Shown: in pieces, positions 51,542 through 62,569 of the stretch | Numbering within the stretch: position 1 is the stretch's first letter | Layout: each line of letters starts with the position of its first letter | NCBI GenBank assembly: GCA_038501195.1 | Contig: JBBPUQ010000010.1 | Location: forward strand, 637,501-701,500 | DNA: 64,000 nt | Direction: 5' to 3' | Origin: Nemania diffusa | Taxonomy: Eukaryota > Ascomycota > Sordariomycetes > Xylariales > Xylariaceae | Position numbers and translations under genes: made by a program | Notes under the pieces: generated by a model | Told to the model about the DNA's origin: nothing | Database searches by the model: none | What the model saw: only the letters and a program-made list of their open reading frames with translations

Positions 51542-52037
51542 CTATCGCATGTTTGCCTTGACCCTCTCCAAGAGTTGCTCCTTCGTGTCGTTTGAACCAG
51601 GGTGTAAATTACGCTAGGTGAGTTTAAGTTAGTTTTAGACAATTAAAAGGACAATGTTGGCTCTCACAGCTGCTAGCCATCTACGTAATTCTTCCCTCGT
51701 CCAAGTCTCTGGATTGCCTGTTGGGTCGGCTTCAGCAGGAAAGATATCTCCGCCCCAAAATGACCACTGTAAGTGAATCATTAGATCATATACATTAAGA
51801 AGGGCGTGGGTAGAATATATAAGCGATGACTTACTGCAACTGCGGCTGTAACCAGCCCAGAGAAGGCTTTAAAGTATACCTCCATCAGTACTCGGCTTGT
51901 AGTTGTTTAGATGGTGTCAATTGTATGTACCTAAAACAGCATTCTGTTCCAAGTTAGAAGGCGGGACCCTGTAAATTGACTGGCACGGCATATATATATA
52001 CCTTCGATTTCATGGCATTGTCGAGGGGAGTAGGCAT
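51542..52037 (-). CDS. Small Ish1-motif (SAP/LEM-like) protein in five short exons
   Basis: No exon is longer than 99 bp, so the gene is invisible to a simple ORF scan. Best model: exons 52037-52002, 51943-51931 (13 nt), 51890-51835, 51766-51668 and 51613-51542, giving 91 residues. Text reads MPTPLDNAMKSK, then LMEVYFKAFSGLVTAAVA with a short hydrophobic stretch, WSFWGGDIFPAEADPTGNP, then ETWTREELRRWLAA joined to RNLHPGSNDTKEQLLERVKA. The last part fits the Ish1 motif (W..eeLr.wL...g.......eLl..vk.n), a SAP/LEM-like helix pair known from the S. pombe nuclear-envelope stress protein Ish1. The two C-terminal joints are firm; the 13-nt exon and the 40-bp intron next to it are less sure, and translation could start at 51885 instead. 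The molecular role is unknown. Confidence 0.72.
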
Positions 52038-52560
52038 TGTGGCCAGACAATGGAAAAGTAAGAACTTGTGTTTGATTGGTGGCTAAGGGTAGTTGAAGTA
52101 GAAACACCCACGCGTAGACAAGTTATTGATGCAATTAGGTTAATAATAATTTAAACAATGAGTCACGGCCGTCATCGTGCCACATTGCGAAATTCAGGTA
52201 ATCTGGCTTAAAGGTAGCACATCTGCCTGGAGCACAGGGCTTGATACTGGAGTTCTGTTCCTGCTCTACCAAACTTGAGCTGTCTTGCGCCACAGGTGTT
52301 AGTGGGGCGCCTACGTAAGCCACCGGTAGAAGTACCTATGTATTTGTACAGCATTACCTACTACATGGGTAAATCTAACTGGTCCGTGCCCATATGGTAA
52401 TCGCCTACCCACCACATTGACAATCATTGGCTATAACTCGCTTGAGAACCCTTGTCGTCCACACAATTTCGTGCCCAGTGATAGAATAATTGAGACGAAC
52501 TCTTTACGAAATATTTGCGTTACAACATTTCCCGTCTTCACATTCGCCAAAATCGCCAAG
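52038..52560. other. Divergent promoter region of the Ish1-like gene and RPL38
   Basis: 523 bp between the two starts. It contains a TAGG/CCTA element near 52350 and a pyrimidine-rich stretch just before RPL38, the usual leader of fungal ribosomal protein genes. No gene is supported. Confidence 0.5.
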
Positions 52561-53038
52561 ATGCCTCAAGAGATCGCCGACATCAAGAGAGTATGTTTAT
52601 AGCACCAATTCTCGAAGGAAGAAAAAACAAAATAGAAACTGACAGTCATGTTCTAAGTTCATCGAGATCTGCCGGCGGGACGACGCTAAGTGTACGTATG
52701 ACTGGACCGAGCCAGACAATTGACGACCTAAGTGTTTTGCACCGAGCAGAGAATATAAACTCTAATTTTATACCTTCTTAGCCGCCCGGATCAAGAAGAG
52801 CAAGAAGCCTTCGCAGACCAAGTTCAAGGTCCGATGCTCAAAGTACCTTTACACTCTCGTCCTTAAGGACTCCGACAAGGCCGAGAAGCTCAAGCAGAGC
52901 CTGCCCCCAGGTACGCTCGGCCCGGATAAACTGTCGCAAGATTTGAGTCGGTAAATGGTGGGCTAACATAGGTGACCTACAGGACTGCAAATCAAGGATG
53001 TCCCCAAGAAGAACAAGAAGGGCAAGCACACTGTTTAA
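52561..53038 (+). CDS. RPL38: 60S ribosomal protein L38 (eL38)
   Basis: Small basic protein of the large ribosomal subunit. Four exons, 52561-52590, 52658-52691, 52782-52910 and 52983-53038, join to 82 residues, the family length. The text [62 protein letters not shown] and [20 protein letters not shown] is a direct match to eL38 as I know it. Only the third exon exceeds 60 bp, so ordinary ORF scanning misses this gene. High intron density near the 5' end is typical of fungal ribosomal protein genes. Confidence 0.97.
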
Positions 53039-53560
53039 GTGATGGGCGAGAGAATGCATTTCAGCTTGGGAGCATCTAGGCGAACAACGACGATCCAAGA
53101 AGCTTAGCAAGACGCTTGGGCAATGCCGACATGACCGAATCTCGTATGATAGACAAATGGAGGGTGGTGTGTACGGAAAACAACGATGGCGCATAGGACT
53201 AGCACAATGGCTGGCCGGCCCATTGCAGGCGTCTACGGATAGCATGGAATTGAGTTTTTTTGCAAGCAGACAAGGCTTGTGATAGATAATTCCCGCCAAT
53301 TGCACTACCAAAAGAACAAAATACAGAACAAAACGCAGCACTATCTGCTCCAACTTCTTCAGTTTTGATACATGTGCTTGGCTCGTACTCCTACAAATTT
53401 TGCCTGTGCATGAGACCTTTTTGTCTTGATGGTATTGAGTGCACACTCTTGATTGGTATTGGTGGGTAGTATGACTAGATCTGGTCAATGCCTTAAAGTT
53501 GATGCACTATCATTGGAAGATGGCGGGGTTCTTTTTATTTGCACCTAATATACATGTCTA
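53039..53560. other. Convergent intergenic region between RPL38 and the alpha-beta barrel gene
   Basis: 522 bp containing both 3' ends. The long minus-strand frame here is antisense to RPL38 and not a gene. Nothing else is seen. Confidence 0.5.
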
Positions 53561-54232
53561 TCATATAATTCTTTTATAATGCTTTGCATCCAAACTTTTA
53601 GCAATTGCCTGTAGAGGGCTAGCATACTCAGCAAAACCCGGCGACTGCGCGAACTCGCCGTGCTTCGCGACGGATGGCCAACCGACAAAGAATACAAACT
53701 CGTCGGTGTCCGGGTCCGACTTTTGGACTCGAAAGCCATACCTCACAACGCTGGGCTTCGCAAAGGCCCCTAGAATCGCCTTTCCGTTGTCCCAAGCCCG
53801 GGAGAACTCGTTCCTCTTATCAGCAGGCACTTGGGCCCTCCCGATGCTAATGACGGGGCTCCGCAGCAGCGACGCTTCACCTGCAGCAGCATTGACAGGC
53901 TGGAACACGTCGGTGCCCAGGTGGAAATACTCGAGCTTGCTGAAGTCAAAGTGCGCCCCTAGGGGTGCGGAGCTGGTCTTGTATTCCTCGCTCGCCAGCC
54001 AAGTCATGTGTTCGTCGCTCGACGACCAGTGTGCCGTCTCCATCACGACCCGCGGGTCTTCAACCTGCTGGAAAAGGGCCACGCCTCGCGCTTCCCGATC
54101 CGTGGGCGCCGAAGGTACGTTGTGTGCTACCCAGGCTGCCTGCGCGTTGAACGCGCCCTCCATCGCGAGCTTGTTCTCTGGCGTGAATGTCTCCGAAGAG
54201 CTCGTAAGCCAGACAAGATTTGTGACAGGCAT
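53561..54232 (-). CDS. Dimeric alpha-beta barrel (ABM-like) protein of unknown function
   Basis: An intronless gene of 223 residues. The text splits into two similar halves (MPVTNLVWLTSSSETFTPEN ... ARGVALFQQVEDPRVVMETA and PVISIGRAQVPADKRNEFSR ... VVRYGFRVQKSDPDTDEFVF), each a beta-alpha-alpha-beta unit of the ferredoxin-like type found in dimeric alpha-beta barrel proteins such as antibiotic-biosynthesis-monooxygenase domains. The tandem layout would let one chain form the barrel that normally needs a dimer. There is no signal peptide. Family members vary greatly in activity, so no reaction can be given. Codon use is GC-rich like that of its neighbours. Confidence 0.75.
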   Translation of the reverse strand: MPVTNLVWLTSSSETFTPENKLAMEGAFNAQAAWVAHNVPSAPTDREARGVALFQQVEDPRVVMETAHWSSSDEHMTWLASEEYKTSSAPLGAHFDFSKLEYFHLGTDVFQPVNAAAGEASLLRSPVISIGRAQVPADKRNEFSRAWDNGKAILGAFAKPSVVRYGFRVQKSDPDTDEFVFFVGWPSVAKHGEFAQSPGFAEYASPLQAIAKSLDAKHYKRII

Positions 54233-57200
54233 TGTGGCTGACGATGTGCAAGTGTCTCACTATGTCTCCTCCGTGAGCGATATCTGTGATAAGGCCACCG
54301 TAAGCTAGTCGAGATTTGAGTGACCTTATAGTCGAAAATAGGCAGGCAGGCAGGCTGGAGGCTCTTGATTCTATAGCATAATCTGATAAGACGACTGCTG
54401 TATCTGGGATCTACGTACAAGTAGGTAGTTGTCTTCTAATAATAACTTGCAGATGATCGGTGCTAATCTTTTCAAATCGTGCTAGAGAAGGCCGATATGC
54501 TGACATACCTACGGTACCCAGTGAAACGGGACGCCGAGCCTCCTCCTTCTTCAATTTGGTGCGGCAGAACGGTGATCCATACAGAGTACAACCTACAGTA
54601 TGCCTACCTACCCCGCAGAGGAGAATTACATAGTAGGCCAAAGGAGAGACAGAGATTGATTGACTTGCCTATATACGCCATGTAGTATATACGCTACCTA
54701 GGTACTTACTCCAAGCCCCTTCCGGGCCGTGGGGTCAACTGTCGCAATAATGTACTGTAATAGGCCAGCGGCATCGCATATGCACCTGGGTACCTACAGT
54801 AGGTAGCAGATATATATTCACAACGCGTGTTTACAACGTGATGGTCACGATATCTTGTAGCATACCGACACGCAACGCAATGAGCGAATGACGCATGGAT
54901 TGAGCTGTTGTTCTATAAGTATCTATCCCTCCTACATATGCAGAACATACTCACCTACTTACGGTGCCGGTTGTGGCTCAATTGGGAACCCCCCGGTCCT
55001 GAGTAAATGCTACACTCGGGGTTACTCAACTCGGACGCCCCGGCGATTCGCCGATTCCGGGAAAGCGAACGCTGCTGAGTCCTGCATTGCACTCATCACT
55101 TGGCTCAATTACGTATACGCACATATACTGTGTAGGTATAATCGCGAACATCAGCTACCCTGGGAAACGTGGCTTACCTAGCCGGAATTTGCCTGAAATT
55201 TGTTGTGCAACTTGAATCCAGATATCCTATCTAGGTGATATCCCGATGCGGAGGTCGGCAGTGATGTATGACGAACCGGGAAGCAAGAGACAGCAGTTCC
55301 TCAGCTATATCGTAGACTCTGTTACATATTACATATATAGCCCCATCAATACCTAACAAGACTCTAGAGAGTTTGCTATGTATGCTATGCTCATGGAGGG
55401 ACGTTGCTGAAAACGGCTGGGTTCGGAAGACAGGTATCTAGCCGGCATGCATCGCATGTAATTGAGACTTCGGTAGATAGTAGTAGGTAGGTAGTAGGTA
55501 TGCAGTACCTACACAGTAGATAAGCATCCGCATATGCAACGATACGGCGGAGGACACATTGGAAGGGGCGTGCCTACTCTGTAGATTCTTATCAAATACC
55601 GTTATGCTCTCTTGGTCAGCTTACTCCAGCAAGATTGAAGCGAAAAGGACAGAGATGGGGGTAGATGTTTCGTCTATGTCACTAGGTAGTGCTATAGTCC
55701 CCTTACTGCTGGTTTGCACCTTGCTAAGAATCCTCTTCCTTATTCTAAACTTGCGAGACAGATCCTTCAACTTTTTTTTTAGCTGAGCTTGTCAGATGAA
55801 CTCAATCTTGTTTGGCTTACTAGCCATTTTTTTGCTTCTCACGTGTCGTGGCTGCCGGCATATACTCTTTCATTATGCCGGACTAGTTAAATCAGGTGCA
55901 ACTATTTCTAAATTGACTGTCAAGACTGGATATTTAAGACAACTTGCTTAGAACACTCGGACCCTTGTAGCGCGTGAACGTGCAAAATAGAAGCATATCC
56001 ACCCATAGTCGGGCGTGGCAGAGCAGGGATTCGGGTATGATCGGTACCTGTACTATGTATGTCTAAGATGCATGTCCCTCGCATGTACCTACTCTCAGCC
56101 TGTCATGACGAGATAGTATGTGTAGAGCTCCATTTTATTCGGCCTATATAGGAAAGGGTTGCTTCTACAGCTGCAGAAGCCAATAATAAGCGGGTCTTAT
56201 CGCATGCATAGGCGGAATTTCCCCTGTTTCTATTGCCGCCTATTGGCTACACCAGCTCAACTCAGCCTCCCCACACCCAAGTGAAGGGGAGAGTGTGTGG
56301 GCCTCTTCTTGTGTCTGCATGGTATTGCCATGCTTAGCCCTGGCTCAACTCGCTCACCCCGACATGGACTAGCTCTTGTATCGGTGGCCCGAATGATTCC
56401 AGAACTTCGATCGCTCATCATGATTTGGAAATTCGAAGCAGAAAGGGGCCCCATTTAGGTCATCGATATGCTAACGCGAAAAGCGAGGAACGCACCGTAC
56501 GGCGCATCGAAACGGTCGATCCTACAGCGATGGGTGGTATACAGTCCCAGCCAGCTCTCCCATGCCCCATCTCTACCCTCTCTGCTTCTAGAGTAATACA
56601 TATTAAATGTGGAATAAGTAGCTACAAGTATTAGGTAGGTAAGTAAAATATGTGTGATGAACCGTTGTGTCTAGTTTTCGGTTCATTCGGTAGGTATGTC
56701 AGTGTGCAGAGAATCCCTACCGTCTACCTTGACCCTTCCATGTCAACGGGAGGTACCTCTCTCACACAGCCTGGTCATATACTTGTATATTACCTAACGC
56801 GTACCTACATACTTACACCTGTACCAGTGCGCCTGTACGCATGACCTCAACCGAAACTTAAACGATTGTTGATTGGTTCGCAAAACCTATTGAAGCTAAG
56901 GTAGACGTTACCTCGAGGAGACACTGCGTATTCGTACTTGGGACGGAGACTTCTCGACGTGTCCGGTTGCTTGTTATGTTTGCGCCGTGCATGTCGTTGA
57001 CGGCGCAAGAAAACCCCCCAACATTAATTGCCCGATACTATCTGCTATTTCCTTATTACTACCTATCTAACCTAATGCTAAGGCGAAAAATGGAAGTAAC
57101 CTAGCCTGTCTTAGTATGCACTGAATGATAATTGGTGGGTGCGGGTGCCAGATCCTTCGAACGACTAATAAGCCGGGGGTGCCTTTTTAATAGTAGTTTT

Positions 57201-57611
57201 TTTAACATTACCTTACTCGGTACAAATAGCTTCGTCGCCTTTATCATTCGGTACCTATCCTCTCGTTCCCCCTTTCTTTGCCCTCCCCTTCTTCTCTGCA
57301 TCTTTCCTCATCGTGCTCCATCTTTTTTTAAACTTGTCTTGTCGAACCACTTTATCAATTGCATCCGACACAAACCCATTGAAGAGTGCTTTGTCCTCTT
57401 GCGACCTTGCTACCCCTTAATCAAGTATCGTGCACATCAGCCTCGATTCTTCGTTGTCAGCACCCTTCAGCTTGCTGTCACCTAACCAAGAACTGTCACC
57501 TCCATTGTCGAAACCTCTCAACGTGCTATTCTCATCTCGAGTCCGTGCTCGAAGGCTATTATTTCGAAACGGGGATACGGCCCCTCCTAACGCACATCTC
57601 TGGCGCAACTC
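54233..57611. other. 3.4-kb gene-poor region upstream of ERG12
   Basis: No supported gene. TAGGTAGG/CCTACC tracts lie at 54418-54426, 55485-55515 and 56630-56645. The last ~370 bp (57240-57611) are strongly pyrimidine-rich (CTCTCGTTCCCCCTTTCTTT and similar) and are the likely promoter/leader of ERG12. Confidence 0.4.
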
Positions 57612-59260
57612 ATGACTGTCATCGCAACTACTCCCGAAAGCTCGTCTTCGGAAATGACTAGTCTCGCAAATGGCTTCCGCAACGGCCTGGAGTTGAACGG
57701 GAATAGGCGCATAAATGGAAACACCAGCAGCAGTGGGGGCAGTAGGTCATCGAGTGCCAGCGATGGGCCGAGGTTAGGACGTAGAAAGTCTACACCTATG
57801 ATGCCCCCTTTTATGGTCTCGGCACCGGGCAAGGTTATTGTATTTGGTGAGCACGCAGTGGTTCATGGCAAGGTATGTTCTTTTTCGAGGCCGAAAACTG
57901 CCTGATAGCGCGCTCGCGCCACTCTGCCCTAGATCTTCGTGGGATGAGAAAAACTGACTTTTTTTCCATCTCACAGGCTGCTATCGCCGCTTCAATTTCT
58001 CTCCGCTCTTATCTTCACGTCACGACGCTATCTAAATCGCGACGCACTATTACTCTTAGATTTCCCGACATCAATTTAATACATTCGTGGCATATCGACG
58101 ACCTCCCCTGGGAACTGTTCTCCCATCCGTCGAAGAAAAAGTACTACTATGACCTGGTGACGAATCTCGATCCCGAATTGATGGCTTCTATACAACCCCA
58201 TCTCGCAGATGTCTCCTCCGACAAGCCTCCCACCGAGCGCAAGATCCACCAGAATTCTGCCGCGTGCTTTTTATACCTCTTCCTCTCCTTGGGGTCACAG
58301 AAATTCCATGGTTGCATATATACACTGCGGTCTACAATACCTATCGGTGCTGGCTTGGGAAGCAGTGCATCAATTGCTGTTTGTCTGTCTGCTGCCCTCT
58401 TGCTACAGATCCGTACGCTCTCGGGGCCGCACCCTGATCAGCCCTCAGACGAAGCACGTTTACAGATAGAAAGGATCAACCGTTGGGCTTTTGTGGCAGA
58501 GATGGCCATCCACGGAAATCCTTCAGGTGTCGATAATACCGTTTCTACTCAAGGCAAGGCTGTCGTCTTCCAGCGAGTTGACTACGACAAGCCCCCTGTC
58601 GTGACGCCATTATGGGACTTCCCCGAACTTCCGCTACTCTTGGTGGACACGCGTACGCCGAAATCAACAGCCGCGGAGGTGGCGAAGGTAGCTAGGCTAA
58701 AGGGTACACATCAGAAACTCGTAGGCAGTATTCTTGACGCGGTCGATAAGGTGACCCGAACTGCCGAGGGTCTGATTGATGAGGATACCTTCGACGCCGG
58801 GGAAGATGAGAGTCTTAGACGCATGGGCGAGCTGATATCCATCAACCATGGCCTCCTAGCTTCGCTGGGCGTCTCACATCCCCGGCTTGAGCGTGTACGA
58901 GAGCTTATTGACTTTCAAGGGCTAGGATGGACGAAGTTAACAGGTGCTGGAGGCGGCGGGTGCTCAATTACCTTGATGAAACCGGGAGTTTCAAAGGATA
59001 GATTGGACGAGCTACAAGAGCAGCTCGATGCCGAAGGCTATGCACAATTTAAAACGACGCTGGGTGGAGACGGAATCGGTGTTCTGTGGCCTGCTGTATT
59101 AAAGAATGGGTCAGACGAAGACGAAGACGGTGGTATGGAGATTAATCTGGACAAGTTCCTTAATGCCCCCGGGACGGAGGGTGTAGAGAAGCTTGTCGGT
59201 GTGCACGGGGGAACTGGTGAACGAGAAGGTTGGAAGTTTTGGAGGGTAGAAAGCCGATAA
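57612..59260 (+). CDS. ERG12: Mevalonate kinase
   Basis: Phosphorylates mevalonate with ATP, an early step toward isopentenyl diphosphate, sterols and prenyl groups; usually cytosolic or peroxisomal. Two exons, 57612-57872 and 57977-59260, give 514 residues. GHMP-kinase motifs are intact: VSAPGKVIVFGEHAVVHGK at the intron edge, PIGAGLGSSASIAVCLSAAL (ATP-binding loop), IHGNPSGVDNTVSTQGKAVV with the catalytic Asp, and LTGAGGGGCSITL near the end. The first ~60 residues (Ser/Asn-rich, GNTSSSGGSRSSSASDG) are an extra disordered N-terminus compared with yeast Erg12; translation could instead begin at the in-frame ATG at 57657. The C-terminus has a further ~50-residue Gly/Asp/Glu-rich extension. Confidence 0.96.
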
Positions 59261-59966
59261 CGACAGCAAGCTTAAGAATATCGTTTCTATTTTGCTACTA
59301 GGTTGTGTTTCTTCGCTTTGCATTCTGGCTATATAGCTTCTACGAGCAAGTTTAGAGGGAGATTTACCAGCCATGGTCATCGTCATCATCACCACAAGAG
59401 ATGAATCGATCTTATCTTATTGTACTATATTTATTTTGAGGGGGGAAGGGGGGTATATCACGGATGACGGTCATGCATATACGGAGTACAGTTAGATTAC
59501 CTATACCTGATAGGTAGGCCTGAGTTCGAATTTTGACGGCAGCAGAGTTACCTACAAACCAACCTACCTAGGTACTAATAAAAGTTATAATTACGATTAT
59601 CAAGCACCTTCACAAAGAATGAGTCGATGCAGTGTGTGTCATCTGCCAGCGTAACAAAGCGCATTTGGCAGCAGGTGGCCGTACCTATGTACATAAGATA
59701 GGTAGGCGGGGCTCCGGGAGGACTTGGTGTATCTTAGTCACTTTTGGTTCGCCGAAGCTGTAGGCGGGGACGCTGTCGGCAGCAGAGTCAGGAAAGCTTT
59801 GTAGACGTTTTCGGGCGGCTAGGGAAGGAAGTTCCAACCCCACCAATATCCCACCTTCCATCCGATCATCCGTCCGCCGCCGCCCGCTCCTGCATCCTAT
59901 CCACCTCACCATATCGTCCACCGATACATCCACGTTCCTCTCTCTGCTTTTCGGCTACCCGCAGCA
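59261..59966. other. Intergenic between ERG12 and RAM2
   Basis: 706 bp, tandem gene arrangement. ERG12 3' flank, a TAGGTAGG/CCTACCTAGG pair at 59505-59575, then the RAM2 promoter with pyrimidine-rich sequence before the start. No gene is supported. Confidence 0.5.
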
Positions 59967-61855
59967 ATGCCCGCAAAAAACAAGGGGGGGACTTCCAAAG
60001 GAAAAGAAGCTGAAGGTCAGTCAGACGTATATCGATGTCGTTCCCAAAGCGTTCCCGGTCTTACCCAATTATCGTCGAGCTCAAGGGCTAAATGCCCAAA
60101 AACAACCCCGCCCTGTTTCTGCCCGTGTTTCCGTCTTTGTTTCTGCCCTTGACTCGATTGTCCAGGCTTGCATTCAAAGCCAGGCTACTTACCAACTTGA
60201 ATATGATGAATATATCACATCTAAATGTCAACAATCGACTAATGCGTGTTTCGTGCAGCAAAGCAACAAGTACCGGCACAACGGCCTAAAACCATCCGTG
60301 AGTTCGAGTGGCAACTCTACTGGTCCACAAACCCACTCCAGAAGATAGTCGAAGAGCAGGGCTTTGCTCAGCTAAGCCCGGCCGATAAACGAACCTATCT
60401 AAACCTAGGTCTCGCTAGGAGCCCTGGTCAAGTCGACAAGCTCTCCAAGAAGGGCCAACGCGAACTCTGGAAGCAGTTGAGCGAGGCGAACGTACCGCTA
60501 CGCAGCATCCCAAGACCAAGAGACGATCAGTGGGGGCACGATAAGAACGGCCGAGACATCGGCGACTATACCCTTACAGAGTACGCCGCATACCAAGACA
60601 AGCAGGCGAGGATAAGCGAGTTACGCCTCGAAAGCACATTATTCAAGTTTGATAGGGGGATGGCGCATTTAAAGACAAAGAACGAAGTCACTGGGGAGAT
60701 ATATACCACCACCGAGGACGATATAAAGGCCGAAAAGGCACGACGTCAGGAGATAGCTTACCTCCACCAGGAACTGTACGGCACAGGCACACCGAGTAAT
60801 TCCTATGTAGAGGACCCAGAATGGGATGATGTTGTACCTATACCACAGGAAGAGCCAGAGGGCGCTCTATCCACCATCGCCTACGAAGAAGACTATGCGG
60901 ACGGTATGCATCGCTCTGAGCGCCAAGCTCTATTCCTTGACTTCCATGCTTGAAAACCGGGTACTAATTATGTACTCTAGCAATGGCGTACCTACGTGCT
61001 GTGATGGCAGTCAAGGAATATTCACCGCGCTGTCTACGACTGACCGAAAATATTATCGACATGAACCCAGCGCACTATACGGTGTGGCTATATCGTTTGG
61101 ATATCGTTAAGGCGTTAGGAATCCCAATCCAAGACGAATTAAAGTGGTTGAATGAAGTGTCGTTTCAACACTTGAAAAACTATCAGATATGGCATCACCG
61201 ACAACAGCTGATAGATGTCCTTTACCCTACGATACAATCAAATGAAGCTGACGTAGCGACTCTGGCCCTCGACGAGCACAAATTCATCATGGAGATGCTA
61301 TCGAAAGACACCAAGAACTACCATGTGTGGAGCTACCGGCAGTACCTGGTGCGCAAGCTAAACCGGTGGAATTCGACCGAAGAGGAGGAGTGTATCAATG
61401 AAATGCTTACTCAGGACGTGCGCAACAATTCGGCGTGGTCGCATCGGTTCTTCGTAGTATTTAACAACCCGGGCCTAACAACACCCGGGTTACTCGCTAC
61501 TGAGCCCGACCATTTAGTCACTAAGAACGTCATCGACCGGGAGATTGAGTTTGCTCAAGTAATGATTAAGAAGGCGCCTCAAAACCAGAGTCCATGGAAC
61601 TATCTCCGCGGCGTGCTTGTCAAGGGAGGACAGCCGCTAGGAGATGTACGCGTTTTTGTGGAGGAGTTCGTTAATTGTCTAGGAGGGAACGGGGGGCAAG
61701 AGGAGGTCCTCAGCTCCCACGCCCTTGACTTGCTAGCTGATATCTACAATGAGGCTGGCGAGAAAGACAAGGCCGCGCTTTGCTTATCCCGACTTGGTGA
61801 GAAGTGGGATCGCATAAGAGGGGGCTACTGGGCGTACAGACAGCGGCTGCTATGA
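59967..61855 (+). CDS. RAM2: Protein farnesyltransferase/geranylgeranyltransferase I alpha subunit with long N-terminal extension
   Basis: Shared alpha subunit of the two CaaX prenyltransferases. Exons 59967-60015, 60259-60903 and 60981-61855 join in frame to 522 residues; the typical protein has 320-380. The core starts near residue 199 (YVEDPEWDDVVPIPQEEPEG, TIAYEEDYADAMAYLRAVMA over intron 2) and carries the prenyltransferase alpha repeats: MNPAHYTVWLYRLDIV, LKNYQIWHHRQQLI, TKNYHVWSYRQYLV, VRNNSAWSHRFFVV and NQSPWNYLRGVL. The preceding ~195 residues (EFEWQLYWSTNPLQKIVEEQ, LSPADKRTYLNLGLARSPGQ, DVDKLSKKGQRELWKQLSE-type charged helices) resemble no domain I know. Both splice joints are clean, so the extension appears to be part of the same protein, although two genes with a missed stop cannot be excluded. 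RAM2 lies 706 bp behind ERG12 on the same strand. Confidence 0.88.
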
Positions 61856-62569
61856 GGTAGCAAATTGGACACTCTACCATCCTGATGAGGGATAATATTA
61901 CAAATGACTGCATGCGCTATGCTTTTCGTTTACTAATAAGTAGCTATACACACAGCTATATACACAAAAGTAGTCGTCTCCTCAAACAGCCGGTTCGAGA
62001 GGTGGTAAGAGTTATCGTTGTTGCTTCTCGGCATCATTAAGGTCAGTCTAAGGACAATATAAATAAGAAAAGGCGGAAAGGAGCTTAGGATGCCTCTTAT
62101 TATAACAGAGAGATAAATTAAATATCTCGTGCTCCTAATTGTACGGGTTTCCTCTCAAATGTATATGCTATTTGCTATGTATGCACTGAAGTCTTTGTAC
62201 TCGAATATGTTATAAGTAATTCTCCACATTGATACTGAAGGAGCCGGATGTTGGCTATCACTGTAGGCCAAAATAACGTTGCATAGACGGAAGTCGGCGT
62301 CCCTTATACCCCTTGGGATCGCCCCGAACTGCACCGTAACATTAGACGAATAGACATGGTTATCCTCTCCCGATATTGATCCATCCCGTTCATCGTCTTC
62401 CCGATCTCGGGCTCGCCCCTTTCCCCCCATTACTCCGATCATTTACCCAAGCTTCCTCTCGCCCACTCTCTCTGCTGCTCCCCGGCTCTCGCTCCCTATA
62501 TTTCTCTCTCGGAGCAGGTAGGCCATTCACACAAACTCGGCTTCTTTCCATCCCCCCCCTCCGACCAGC
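61856..62569. other. Convergent intergenic region between RAM2 and the serine dehydratase gene
   Basis: 714 bp with both 3' ends. AT-rich to about 62170, then pyrimidine-rich near 62430-62560. No gene is supported. Confidence 0.45.

Noticed and set aside
52838..53488. 216-codon minus frame over RPL38 and its 3' flank
   Set aside because: It is antisense to the last two RPL38 exons and has no protein-like features.
54960..55040. Stem-like GC-rich stretch that resembled a tRNA at first glance
   Set aside because: No T-loop TTC sequence, no matching acceptor stem and no anticodon arm.
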